Both the position numbers and the translations under genes were made by a program. From NCBI GenBank assembly GCA_902826615.1, contig CADEFN010000002.1, forward strand, positions 248,001-312,000: a DNA stretch of 64,000 bases, given 5' to 3'. This DNA is from an uncultured Gemmatimonadota bacterium. Its GTDB lineage: Bacteria; Gemmatimonadota; Gemmatimonadetes; Gemmatimonadales; Gemmatimonadaceae. The notes under the pieces are model-generated. The model had not been told where the DNA came from. It saw only the letters and a program-made list of their open reading frames with translations, and did not search any database. Below, one piece after another: positions 52,813 to 61,559 of the stretch (position 1 is the first letter of the stretch; each line of letters starts with the position of its first letter).

Positions 52813-53013
52813 TGCCGAAACCCGGTGAGGACTCCGTAAACTAACGCCCCACCACTCATCGCCCCGCCGACTCCGATACGGCGGGAGTGCGAATGCCTGG
52901 GGTGTCAAAGGCCCACTTACTGGTCCCGATGTGCAAGATTTCCTGAACCCGACGTCTCCTTGTTGCCCGGAGGCATGAAGCCGCCGGTGCACCCTCGTCC
53001 GGAGCCTGATTCC

Positions 53014-53922
53014 ATGAACGCCCTGAACCAACGCCGTCTCCCCCTCGCGGTCTTCTCCTTCCTGCTCCTTGGTGCCTCCTTGGCGGCGTGCGCCAATGAA
53101 CGTGGAGCTACGGCCGAGTCTCCTCCAACTGGGGAGGTCGCCATGGCGCCTGCAGTGGCACCTGAGATGGCGTCGGCTCGTGGGTTTGCGGTGGAGTCAA
53201 AGGTCGCCGCCGATCAGGTCCAGCAGCCCCCTCGCGGGCAGGTCAGCGACGCGGTTGTCCCCAGCATGATCATCCGCAACGGCAACGTCTCCATTCAGGT
53301 GGACTCGATGGAGCTGGCGGTGACGGCAGTCCGCGCCCTGGCCAGCCGTCTCGGGGGCTACGTCGGCAACGTCTCGACGAGCACGGGAGAGTACGCAGTT
53401 CGCAGCGCCACCCTCGAGCTCAAGATCCCGTCAGCGCGGTTCGATGAGGCCCTCTCGGGGATGGCGCCGATTGGCAAGGTGGAACAGAGCAACTCCACGG
53501 CCGAAGATGTTGGCGAGGAGTTTGTCGATCTCACGGCGCGTGTCTCCAACTCGCGGCGGCTCGAAGAACGGCTGATCACGCTGCTGGCAACTCGTACGGG
53601 AAAACTCGAAGACGTTCTTGCCGTCGAGCGTGAGTTGGCGCGCGTCCGTGAGGAGATCGAGCGCGTGGAGGGACGCATGCGCTTTCTCAAGTCGCGGGTT
53701 TCGATGAGCACCCTCTCCGTCACGGTTCACGAGAAGGCGCCCATTGTTTCGCCAGACAACCCGGGCCAGAACGTCATCGCTGACGCGTTCAGGAACATGT
53801 GGCGGAACTTTGTCACCTTCATCGCCATGATCATCAGCTCTCTGGGTGTGATCATTCCGATCGTTGCCCTGCTCACCCTTCTGGGCTGGTGGTGGCGGCG
53901 CGGTCGACCCAAGGCCTCATAA
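53014..53922 (+). CDS. DUF4349 domain lipoprotein
   Basis: 302 residues from the ATG at 53014, with CGGAG about 10 nt upstream. The lipobox LAAC gives a lipoprotein. The conserved DUF4349 core (about 95-265) includes MIIRNGNVSIQVDSMELAV, GGYVGNVSTSTG, a Glu/Arg-rich coiled coil (VERELARVREEIERVEGRM) and a C-terminal membrane helix (IIPIVALLTLLGWWWRRG). Lipid anchor plus C-terminal helix places it across the envelope face of the inner membrane. Function unknown; a role in envelope stress or signalling is sometimes suggested for the family. Confidence 0.87.
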   Translation: MNALNQRRLPLAVFSFLLLGASLAACANERGATAESPPTGEVAMAPAVAPEMASARGFAVESKVAADQVQQPPRGQVSDAVVPSMIIRNGNVSIQVDSMELAVTAVRALASRLGGYVGNVSTSTGEYAVRSATLELKIPSARFDEALSGMAPIGKVEQSNSTAEDVGEEFVDLTARVSNSRRLEERLITLLATRTGKLEDVLAVERELARVREEIERVEGRMRFLKSRVSMSTLSVTVHEKAPIVSPDNPGQNVIADAFRNMWRNFVTFIAMIISSLGVIIPIVALLTLLGWWWRRGRPKAS

Positions 53923-54054
53923 GCTGCTACGCGCACCGCAGTCAAGGTCTCCCGGAGGCCCGAGGGTTCAATATCGACGGCTGTAACCTCTGGCCGAATG
54001 GCCCGTAATATTGGAAGCTTGAGGGCGCTCTACCCAACGCCCTGGCCCTGAACC

Positions 54055-54606
54055 GTGTCTCTGTTCTTCCTGTCGTGTTTCGTCATCGGCGCCGTGGTGC
54101 TCCTCCTCCAGGTGGTCCTGGGAGCCTTCGGTGCCGATGGTCATGTAGAGGCCTCACACGAAATCGGTCACGAGGGCCTCGACCTTCTGAGTGTCCGCGC
54201 CCTTGCCGCAGGTGCCGGGTTCTTCGGCCTCGCGGGCTATGCCGCACAACGCAGTTTGGGCGCCGTGGCGGGAGTGGCGGCGGGGTTGGTCGCGGGAACC
54301 GCGGCGGCGTACTCGATCGCGCGTCTCATGCGCGGCATGCGTCGGCTCGAAGTCGACAAAAGCTTTGACATCAATCGCGCGATCGGAGTGCAGGGCCGCG
54401 TACACCTCGGCATCCCCGCTTCGCGCAGCGGAGCGGGCAAGGTGCACCTGATTGTGCACGATCGCCTCATGGAACTCGACGCCGTCACCACAGGCCCGGA
54501 GATTGCTTCGGGCAGTGACGTGCTGGTCACCGATGTGGTGTCGTCCGACACCGTGGTAGTAGCGCACGCCCAACCTCTTCTGAGCGAGATCAGCGATGTC
54601 CAGTAA
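54055..54606 (+). CDS. NfeD/YuaF-like membrane protein, flotillin partner
   Basis: 183 residues. GTG start, two membrane segments in the first 85 residues, then an OB-fold-like beta domain (about 115-180) beginning IGVQGRVHLGIPASRSGAGKV. This is the layout of YuaF/NfeD proteins that accompany flotillins. The last 11 nt overlap the start of the flotillin gene, so the two are co-translated. Known: the pair organises membrane microdomains and influences fluidity. Confidence 0.8.
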   Translation: MSLFFLSCFVIGAVVLLLQVVLGAFGADGHVEASHEIGHEGLDLLSVRALAAGAGFFGLAGYAAQRSLGAVAGVAAGLVAGTAAAYSIARLMRGMRRLEVDKSFDINRAIGVQGRVHLGIPASRSGAGKVHLIVHDRLMELDAVTTGPEIASGSDVLVTDVVSSDTVVVAHAQPLLSEISDVQ

Positions 54607-56305
54607 CGTGTACGCCCTGCTGCAGAGCATACCCGATCTTACCAACATCCCATGGGTCGCGATCGGAGCGCCAACACTTGCGGCGGCGGCGGTGGGCGGC
54701 ATCGTGCTGCTCTTTGTCTCGCGTTATCGTCGCTGCCCGGCCAACAAGGTGCTGGTGATCTCGGGGCGCGTTGGTGGTGATGGCGCCGCCAAGTGCATTT
54801 CTGGCGGTGGCGCCTTTGTGTGGCCCGTCATCCAGGAATACGCCTACCTGGGCCTGGAACCCATCCAGATCGACATCCCGCTCAAGGACGCGCTATCACT
54901 GGAAAACATCCGTGTGGCGGTGCCAAGCGTCTTTACGGTGGCCATCGGCACCGAGGCCGAAGTGCGCGGCAACGCTGCCGTGCGTTTGCTGGGCCTGACC
55001 CACGAACAGATCAAGCGTCAGGCGCAGGACATCATCTTCGGCCAGTTGCGGCAGGTGATTGCGTCCATGCGCATCGAGGAGATCAATCGCGATCGTGAGG
55101 CGTTCCTGCACCGGATCCAGACGTCACTCGAGCCCGAGCTCAAGAAGATCGGCCTGGTGCTGATCAACGTGAATATCACCGACCTCAAGGACGATTCAGG
55201 CTACATCGACGCGATCGGCAAAAAGGCCGCGGCCATTGCCATCCAGCAGGCCCGCGGCGATGTGGCCGAACAGGAGAAAACCGGTGAAGTTCGCGTGGCC
55301 GAGGCCGAGCGCGAGCGTTCGGTGCAGGTGGCCAATGCACAGAAGTTCCGCGAGATCGGAATGCGCGAAGCCGATCGGGAGAAACTCGTGCGCCTGGCCG
55401 AGCTGGAGAAGGAACAGCGCGTCGGCGAAGAAACAGCGGCCTTCCAGCGTGAGGCCCTCGTCAAGCAGGCCGAACGCGAGCAGTCGGTGCGGATGGCCGA
55501 GCTGGACAAGGAACAGCGGATCGGTGAGCAGCGTGCCGCGTTCGAACGCGACGCCCAGATCAAGGACGCCGAGCGTGCCCGTCGTATTGCCGTCGCCGAG
55601 GCGGAACAGAAGGCCATCGAGGGTGAGGCCACTTCGCAGGCACTGATCGCAACTACACGTTCACAGCTGCAGGTGCGTGAGGCGGAGGCCTACCAGGTTG
55701 CTGAAACGCGCAAGCGCGAGGCCGAAGCCGGTGTGCAGGAAGCGCAGAATCGCGCACTGGCACGGGCCGCTCTTGCCGACGCCGAGCGGGTGGAAGCCGA
55801 ACAGCGTGCCAAACTCGAGGCCACAGCCAAAGCGGCAAAGGCCACCACGATTGTTGAAGCTGAAGCCGCCGCCGAGAAGGTGCGCATCGGGGCCGAGGCC
55901 GAGGCCCGCGCGATTTTCATCAAACTCGAGGCAGAGGCCCGTGGTCAGTACGAGATCCTCTCGCGCAAGGCCGAGGCAATGAAGGAGCTGGTGGCGGTGG
56001 CAGGTGGTGCCAACGAGGCGTTCAAGCTGTTGATGGTCGAGCACCTCGATACACTCGCGGAGACTTCGGCCAAGGCCATCTCCAATATCAAGTTTGACAA
56101 GGTGGTGGTGTGGGACAGCGGCAATGGCCAGGGCACGGGAGGTGCCAGCGGCTTTTTGCAGAGCATGGCCAAGACCCTGCCTCCGATGATGAACGTGTTG
56201 CAGGACATTGCGGGGGTGGAGCTGCCTAACGTGCTTTCGCGTGTGGCGCCACCTGCTGAGACCACCACACCCGCAATTCCTTCAGCGGCGGAGAAAGGGG
56301 CGTAA
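54596..56305 (+). CDS. floT: flotillin
   Basis: 569 residues. An N-terminal membrane hairpin (about 22-45) and a PHB/SPFH domain (about 45-210: VLVISGRVGGDGAAKCISGGG, IQIDIPLKDALSLENIRV, RIEEINRDREAFL) precede a very long Ala/Glu-rich coiled coil (about 215-470). The coiled coil contains two exact-length 33-residue repeats, at 261-293 and 294-326. A C-terminal tail (about 475-569) has Gly- and Pro-rich patches. Known: bacterial flotillins scaffold functional membrane microdomains. The coding end overlaps the convergent lipoprotein gene by 24 nt. Confidence 0.95.
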   Translation: MSSNVYALLQSIPDLTNIPWVAIGAPTLAAAAVGGIVLLFVSRYRRCPANKVLVISGRVGGDGAAKCISGGGAFVWPVIQEYAYLGLEPIQIDIPLKDALSLENIRVAVPSVFTVAIGTEAEVRGNAAVRLLGLTHEQIKRQAQDIIFGQLRQVIASMRIEEINRDREAFLHRIQTSLEPELKKIGLVLINVNITDLKDDSGYIDAIGKKAAAIAIQQARGDVAEQEKTGEVRVAEAERERSVQVANAQKFREIGMREADREKLVRLAELEKEQRVGEETAAFQREALVKQAEREQSVRMAELDKEQRIGEQRAAFERDAQIKDAERARRIAVAEAEQKAIEGEATSQALIATTRSQLQVREAEAYQVAETRKREAEAGVQEAQNRALARAALADAERVEAEQRAKLEATAKAAKATTIVEAEAAAEKVRIGAEAEARAIFIKLEAEARGQYEILSRKAEAMKELVAVAGGANEAFKLLMVEHLDTLAETSAKAISNIKFDKVVVWDSGNGQGTGGASGFLQSMAKTLPPMMNVLQDIAGVELPNVLSRVAPPAETTTPAIPSAAEKGA

Positions 56306-59101
56306 CCCTTCAGGGGCCCGCCCGGCAACACTGTCGGGCGGGGGCACGATTCTCCCAGAGGTCGAGATGACCGACGAGTAGTCCAGCTCGATCACGGCAT
56401 CGGCATGGCGATGGGCGGCCGTACTGACGTCGCGTACCCGGATGAACACTCGCGGCGCCGGTGTACCCGCCACTGGTACCCGCGTGAACCGGACCTGCAC
56501 ATCACGTGTAGCCGAGAAGTCGCCGGGGATGGATAGTGTTCGCGGAGACACGGTGGCGACGGTGGTGTCACTACTTTCAAACACAACCGTCAGCGAGTCC
56601 AGGGAGCGAACACGCGGCGTTCCGTCGGGGTCGCGGCGCTCTGCGCGCAGACTCCATCGGGTGAGCGAGTCGGTGGCTATACGAACCGGGGAGAGGGCCA
56701 GGCGTGGCGTGCCCACGAGTACCTGCACCGAGTCGGGCTCCAGTCCGGGAGCGCTCGCGACCACCCACGCCGTACCTGTACGCAAACCAGCAATAAAGCG
56801 GAGGTTTGCCGGTGGGACGAAGGGACCGGTCCGGAAGGTCGGCGGCGATACCGTGACGACCGTGGTATCGGTGACCCGGAGCTGGATCTCGGATTGCGTC
56901 GGAGCCGCATCGAACGTAAAGGACACGGGCGTCGCGTTGGTAACCTGCCGTTGTCCCAGCGCGATGCGAGAGGCGAACCGGTCGAGCAGAACCATCCGCA
57001 GCTTGTTTGGCAGGACCTCGATTGGCGGCGTTGTAAAGCTGCCAGCCCAAGGCCGCGGACTGGTGAAGGTGAGCGTGGCTGTTCCGCGTCGGAGTCCGGT
57101 GACCGTCACTTCGCCACTGTTCGCATCGCGACCATCCGACACGGTAACCCGCACACGGCCTTGCTCAACCCGCAGCACGGTCGGGTCACTCGAACGGACA
57201 TCGACCGGGATCGAGTCCTCAATGGCGGGCTGGCGCACTAACGCCCGGTTGCGCACACTGACGCCAATCGTTGTCGGCGCGCCAGCAATGACCGAGGCCG
57301 GTGGGCTGTCGGGACCGAACCGCGCAGAGTCGAGGGTGAGTACCAGCGTATCGCCTCGCAGACCAGGCCCCCACGCTACGATGGTGTCGGTTCCGACCTT
57401 CAGTCCCTTCCACGCGATGTTTCGCCAGGCTTGTAGTTCGTTTGTCGCCACAAAGATCGACTCGGGCCACGTGGCGATTGATGGATTCGTACGCGAGAAT
57501 CGAACCGTGGTGGGCTGGGCGGGAAACCGATCGGGCTGGTAATACACGATGTCCGAAAGACCGGCCGCGTGGCGCTCGTTGTTCGTGGGTGTCAGCGCGA
57601 CACTGTAGCGGCTGTAGATCATGCTGCCGCTGCGAATCGTTACCGGAACGGAGTCTGTGGGCTGGCCCGACACGCGAAGCACCAGATGCGCGGTGCGTCC
57701 CGGGTCGGCGGTGAGGAAGAAGGCGTAGATATCAGCCCCAGGCCGGAGTTGCCCGCCGAGTATTGTGGGCATCGCAACGGCGGTGGTGTCGGTGGAAAAG
57801 AGGTCGTACGTGACCGGTGCCTCGATCCGCATCACGCGCCCATTGGTCGCCTCGTAAAAGCGCCAGCGGAATGACGCGTTGCGACCTGCGACGGGATTCG
57901 CCGCTGCGAAGTCACGCCTGACCACCAACGGAGACACGCGCACCGGAATTCGGCGGGTCACTGTCCCAGGGACACGAATGAGCAGCGCTGTGACTCCCGG
58001 ACGCAATCCTATTGGGGAAGGAAGCACGTCCGATCCAAGGCCGCCTCCAAAGCCGACCGGCGCGAAATCCGAGATCGAGGCCGCTGCGCGCGTGATACGC
58101 GCGATGGTAGTATCCTCGATCGCGAAGGAGACGGGTCCCTGATCGTTCTCCGCGATGGGGTCGATCCTCATGAACCGGCCCTCCACTGGACTGGCCGCTA
58201 CCCCGGTGTAGATGGTGTCACTCGGTACGGTAATCCGTGCACGCGCTCGCACGTCCAACACGGTGATCGCACTGGCCGCGTCGATCGTCGCCCGGATGGT
58301 GTCCACACCAGGACTCTGTGGCGTGAACCAGGCATAGAAATAGAGACCGTCGTTGCTGATGCTATCCACCGGCGTTCCGCGTGAACTGGACCATCGTGGC
58401 ACCCGCCCCTCGAGGCTCACCCGCCGCCGATTGCGGTCCGCGGGCGCCGCACGCAGTCGCATCGGGCGCGTCGCGGCCGCGATCGTGTCGGACGGGGACA
58501 CCACGACACTGGCGAGCTCCAGGCTCACGCGTACCTGAGCAGAATCTCGACCACCCACCTGATCCTGCACATGGACGGTTGTTGTCCCCAACCCCATCGC
58601 CACCACCGTGCCGGACTGGGCGACTCGTACCACGTTGGTGTCGCGAACGGTCCAGATGAAGTCAGCCGTTTGTCCCGGGATGGGACGCGTTTGCGTGGCC
58701 GTCAGCCGAACGGTGTCGCCGAAGAAGACGAGGTCTGCACTCCCCGGGGCAATCCGCAGGCCGGATCGATGTGCCACGGTCACGCGCGCAGAGTCGCTCC
58801 CGCCGCCACGCTCCGTGACCACCACCCAGGTTGCGCCGTTTCGTCGCGCCAGAACGTCGCCCGCCGCCGAAACTCGTGCCACACTCGTATCACGAGAGGT
58901 CCAGGTGAAACTCGGAGGAAAACGCGGGTCAGGGTTGCTCACCGTCGCGGTCGCCCGCACCGAGTCCCCAATGGTATCGAATTCCAGCACCGGCACACCG
59001 ACACGCACCACGTACACCGGCGGGATCAGATCAGGCTGTGTGGACTCCGAACACGCTCCTAGAGCCAACCATGTTACCAGGGGAGTCCATACGCGGCGCA
59101 T
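56282..59101 (-). CDS. very large Ig-like-domain lipoprotein
   Basis: 939 residues from the ATG at 59101, which has GGTGAG eight bases upstream; another ATG lies 6 nt earlier. Lipobox LALGAC. The N-terminal part (about 30-200) has two recognisable bacterial Ig-like modules (WTSRDTSVARVSAAGDVLARR and WTVRDTNVVRVAQSG). The rest is made of diverged beta modules, each with a variant of DTTVATVS or SIAT. No catalytic domain is seen at the C terminus, unlike the Ig-repeat protein at 20.7-24.8 kb. Likely a surface adhesin or structural stalk. It ends inside the 3' end of the flotillin gene (24 nt overlap). Confidence 0.75.
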   Translation of the reverse strand: MRRVWTPLVTWLALGACSESTQPDLIPPVYVVRVGVPVLEFDTIGDSVRATATVSNPDPRFPPSFTWTSRDTSVARVSAAGDVLARRNGATWVVVTERGGGSDSARVTVAHRSGLRIAPGSADLVFFGDTVRLTATQTRPIPGQTADFIWTVRDTNVVRVAQSGTVVAMGLGTTTVHVQDQVGGRDSAQVRVSLELASVVVSPSDTIAAATRPMRLRAAPADRNRRRVSLEGRVPRWSSSRGTPVDSISNDGLYFYAWFTPQSPGVDTIRATIDAASAITVLDVRARARITVPSDTIYTGVAASPVEGRFMRIDPIAENDQGPVSFAIEDTTIARITRAAASISDFAPVGFGGGLGSDVLPSPIGLRPGVTALLIRVPGTVTRRIPVRVSPLVVRRDFAAANPVAGRNASFRWRFYEATNGRVMRIEAPVTYDLFSTDTTAVAMPTILGGQLRPGADIYAFFLTADPGRTAHLVLRVSGQPTDSVPVTIRSGSMIYSRYSVALTPTNNERHAAGLSDIVYYQPDRFPAQPTTVRFSRTNPSIATWPESIFVATNELQAWRNIAWKGLKVGTDTIVAWGPGLRGDTLVLTLDSARFGPDSPPASVIAGAPTTIGVSVRNRALVRQPAIEDSIPVDVRSSDPTVLRVEQGRVRVTVSDGRDANSGEVTVTGLRRGTATLTFTSPRPWAGSFTTPPIEVLPNKLRMVLLDRFASRIALGQRQVTNATPVSFTFDAAPTQSEIQLRVTDTTVVTVSPPTFRTGPFVPPANLRFIAGLRTGTAWVVASAPGLEPDSVQVLVGTPRLALSPVRIATDSLTRWSLRAERRDPDGTPRVRSLDSLTVVFESSDTTVATVSPRTLSIPGDFSATRDVQVRFTRVPVAGTPAPRVFIRVRDVSTAAHRHADAVIELDYSSVISTSGRIVPPPDSVAGRAPEGLRPFLRR
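56317..56342 (+). terminator. hairpin after flotillin gene
   Basis: CCCGCCCG (56317-56324) pairs with CGGGCGGG (56335-56342) across a 10 nt loop, 12 nt past the flotillin stop. It lies within the C-terminal codons of the convergent lipoprotein gene. No U-tract, so confidence is moderate. Confidence 0.45.
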
Positions 59102-59276
59102 GAGCATTCTCACCAAACGAGGTCTGCGCAACTTGGACAAAGGTCAGCTGATTCCGCAATTGGCGGATCGGATAGTGCGACGCATAGCGCACGCCTCATG
59201 TGTCGCCACATATTCACCGTCACGGTTGCTCCAGGCGACCTCATCAGGCTGTCGTCTTACTCCACCACCATTCCCG

Positions 59277-60944
59277 ATGCGATTTACCACCTGTGCGGCG
59301 TTGTTCATCACAAGTGTGGCAGGGGCCCAAACGCCCGCTGCCGACCTCATCGTCACCAACGCCCGCATCTACACCGTCGACCCCAACCGCCCCTTCGTCG
59401 AGGCCATGGTCGTCAAAGACGGCCGGGTCACCTTCACGGGGTCGGCCCGACTCGCGATGTCGTACAAGGGCGGCGCCACCCGTGTGATCGACCTCGACGG
59501 CCGCACCGTCATCCCAGGCATGATCGACTCCCATGCCCACATGGGTGGTCTCGCCTCCGGCCTCCGCACCGTCGACCTCACCGGCACTACCTCCTACGAC
59601 GAAATCATCGCCCGCGTCGCCGCTCGCGCAAAGGAAATGCCCGCCGGCAGCTGGATCGTGGGACGCGGCTGGGATCAGAACGACTGGGCCGACACACGCT
59701 TCCCGACACACGACGCCCTGTCACGCGCAGTACCAAACCATCCGGTGTATCTGGTGCGTGTCGATGGGCACGCTGCGCTGGTGAATACCACAGCCATGCG
59801 CCTTGCCGGTGTGACCGCAGCCAGTGCCGACACACGCGGTGGACGCCTCGAGCGCAATCCGGACAAATCGCCCACCGGTGTCCTGATCGACGACGCCATG
59901 AGTTATGTGGGCAGCAAAATTCCCCCCGCCTCCGCCGCCGACATCCGCACCTCCATGCGCGCCGCCATTGGCGAGGCCAACAAATGGGGCCTGACGAGTG
60001 TGCACGATGCCGGCGTGAGCCAGGGAGAGATCGGGATCTACGACGAGATGGCGAAAAGCGGCGATTATCCACTGCGCCATTACATCATGGTGCAACCCGA
60101 CGATTCGTCCCTGGCCGCGTCGTTCCGCCGCGGACCGCAACGCGGGCTCCACAACGGGCGGCTCTGGATCACGGCCATCAAGGCGTACGCCGACGGCGCG
60201 TTAGGCTCCCGTGGCGCCGCGCTCCTCGAACCCTACAGCGACGACCCGCACGCCAATGGGCTCATCCGCATCGCGCCCGAACGCCTGCAGGACGTGGCCA
60301 CCCGGGCGCTGAGGAATGGCTTCCAGCTCAACACCCATGCCATCGGCGATCGCGCCAATCGCATGGTCCTCGACGCCTACGAAAAGGCGATCGCCACCGT
60401 CCCGTCAGGCGATCACCGTTTTCGCATTGAACACGCGCAGATCATCCACTCCGAAGACATTCCTCGCTTTTCGCAGCTTGGTGTCATTCCCGCCATGCAG
60501 GCCTCGCACCAGACCAGCGACATGTACTGGGCCGGCAATCGCCTGGGACAAAGCCGCTTGTTAGGCTCCTACGCCTGGCGGTCGCTGCTCAATACCGGCA
60601 TCGTCATTCCCAATGGCTCCGACTTCCCTGTCGAGATGGTGAATCCCCTCATCTCCTTCCACGCCGCCTTCTCGCGCCAGGACGCGAAGAACTGGCCCGT
60701 GGGCGGGTGGCTCCCGCAGGAGGCGATGACCCGTGAAGAAGCCCTCAAGTCGATGACCATCTGGGCCGCCTGGGCCGGCTTCATGGAGAAGGAGGTCGGC
60801 TCGCTCGAACCGGGCAAGTACGCCGACTTTGTGGTCCTCGATCAGGACATCATGCAGATCCCCGCCGAGCTGGTGCTCAAGACCCGTGTCCTGTCGACAT
60901 GGCTGGGCGGGAAGTCCGTGTTCGAATCAGTCACTCGCCAGTAA
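59277..60944 (+). CDS. YtcJ-like metal-dependent amidohydrolase, exported
   Basis: 555 residues from the ATG at 59277; the much longer upstream in-frame stretch lies opposite the divergent lipoprotein gene and is rejected. Signal peptide MRFTTCAALFITSVAGAQT. Amidohydrolase metal motifs: IDSHAHMGGL near 83, VGRGWDQNDW, KAYADGALGSRGAALLEPY near 305, THAIGDRANRMVLDAY and EHAQIIH. The C-terminal beta-sandwich (LEPGKYADFVVLDQD) is intact. This is the amidohydrolase 3 branch (YtcJ/NfdA-like), of broad or unknown substrate. The next gene begins 7 nt later. Confidence 0.92.
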   Translation: MRFTTCAALFITSVAGAQTPAADLIVTNARIYTVDPNRPFVEAMVVKDGRVTFTGSARLAMSYKGGATRVIDLDGRTVIPGMIDSHAHMGGLASGLRTVDLTGTTSYDEIIARVAARAKEMPAGSWIVGRGWDQNDWADTRFPTHDALSRAVPNHPVYLVRVDGHAALVNTTAMRLAGVTAASADTRGGRLERNPDKSPTGVLIDDAMSYVGSKIPPASAADIRTSMRAAIGEANKWGLTSVHDAGVSQGEIGIYDEMAKSGDYPLRHYIMVQPDDSSLAASFRRGPQRGLHNGRLWITAIKAYADGALGSRGAALLEPYSDDPHANGLIRIAPERLQDVATRALRNGFQLNTHAIGDRANRMVLDAYEKAIATVPSGDHRFRIEHAQIIHSEDIPRFSQLGVIPAMQASHQTSDMYWAGNRLGQSRLLGSYAWRSLLNTGIVIPNGSDFPVEMVNPLISFHAAFSRQDAKNWPVGGWLPQEAMTREEALKSMTIWAAWAGFMEKEVGSLEPGKYADFVVLDQDIMQIPAELVLKTRVLSTWLGGKSVFESVTRQ

Positions 60945-60951
60945 CCCATCC

Positions 60952-61329
60952 ATGTCCCCACTTCTTCTGATCCGCGTCGCCCTCCTCTCGGGCGTGCTGT
61001 TGTTTGGCGCTGTGGTGTTCTTCATGCGGCGCTCGGGCGACCCGCTCCCCACCGTTCCGGCCCAGGCAGAGTCGCTGGCGTGGATTGGCCGCGGACTCTG
61101 GATGGTCGCCAGCATCGGCACCTTCCTCCTCTGGCGCGCCCGGCAGCAGGCCGAATCGGTCGCGAAAAAGCAGCAATGGAGCATCATCGGGTACGCCATG
61201 GGCGAAAGCGTGGCGCTCTTTGGCGGGGTTGTCTGGTACCTCACCGGCACGCCGGTCTGGTACGTCCCTGGAGTCCTCTTTCTCGCCGCCCTCTTCTTTG
61301 TCTTCCCGGCGCGCCTGACGGACGGGTGA
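60952..61329 (+). CDS. small four-helix membrane protein of unknown function
   Basis: 125 residues from the ATG at 60952. Four hydrophobic stretches: LLLIRVALLSGVLLFGAVVF, WIGRGLWMVASIGTFLLW, WSIIGYAMGESVALFGGVVW and VLFLAALFFVFPARL. GYAMGESVALFGG is a conspicuous conserved-looking core. No family named with confidence. It is co-transcribed with the amidohydrolase gene and followed by a large hairpin. Confidence 0.75.
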   Translation: MSPLLLIRVALLSGVLLFGAVVFFMRRSGDPLPTVPAQAESLAWIGRGLWMVASIGTFLLWRARQQAESVAKKQQWSIIGYAMGESVALFGGVVWYLTGTPVWYVPGVLFLAALFFVFPARLTDG

Positions 61330-61331
61330 GT

Positions 61332-61382
61332 CCGGGCTGGGCCGAGCGGGTAGGCGCCCCGCTCGGCCAGAACGAGCCCGGG
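61332..61382 (+). terminator. two-tier perfect hairpin
   Basis: Inner stem GGCCGAGCGGG (61340-61350) with CCCGCTCGGCC (61358-61368), 11 bp, loop TAGGCGC. An outer stem CCGGGCT (61332-61338) with AGCCCGG (61376-61382) flanks it. It starts 2 nt after the stop of the small membrane protein gene and is probably its terminator. There is no U-tract. Confidence 0.55.
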
Positions 61383-61559
61383 CGTCCCGCATTCCCGCCT
61401 GAACAATCGATGGAAATGCGTTGACCTCCCGCCCCGGCCCTTCGTCTATGTGACGGAGGCGAGACGCTCGCGCGTATTCTACCTCACGTACTTCGGGACT
61501 CCGCAAACCGACCGCGCGCGTCGGCTGCAGCAGAGCGGAACCCCATCTTCCTGAACGAC

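Larger units (their letters stand above)
191..60206. repeat. dispersed octamer CGTTAGGC, about 20 copies
   Basis: By eye I find 13 copies on the plus strand (from 191, 8484, 14058, 28072, 34137, 35373, 37902, 38331, 40179, 42517, 44718, 46686, 60199). I find 7 on the minus strand (GCCTAACG from 6702, 11871, 15777, 18430, 20289, 38704, 56224). All are inside genes. With about 65% GC, chance predicts only 2-3. It often supplies a TTA Leu codon followed by Gly. The count is manual and may miss copies. Confidence 0.5.

Noticed and set aside
58608-59276. 223-codon extension of the amidohydrolase
   Set aside because: Opposite the Ig-like lipoprotein gene; the ATG at 59277 begins a clean signal peptide.
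192-60565. Enrichment of the shorter word GTTAGG
   Set aside because: About 29 copies against roughly 23 expected from composition, so the hexamer alone is not unusual; only the CG-extended octamer stands out.
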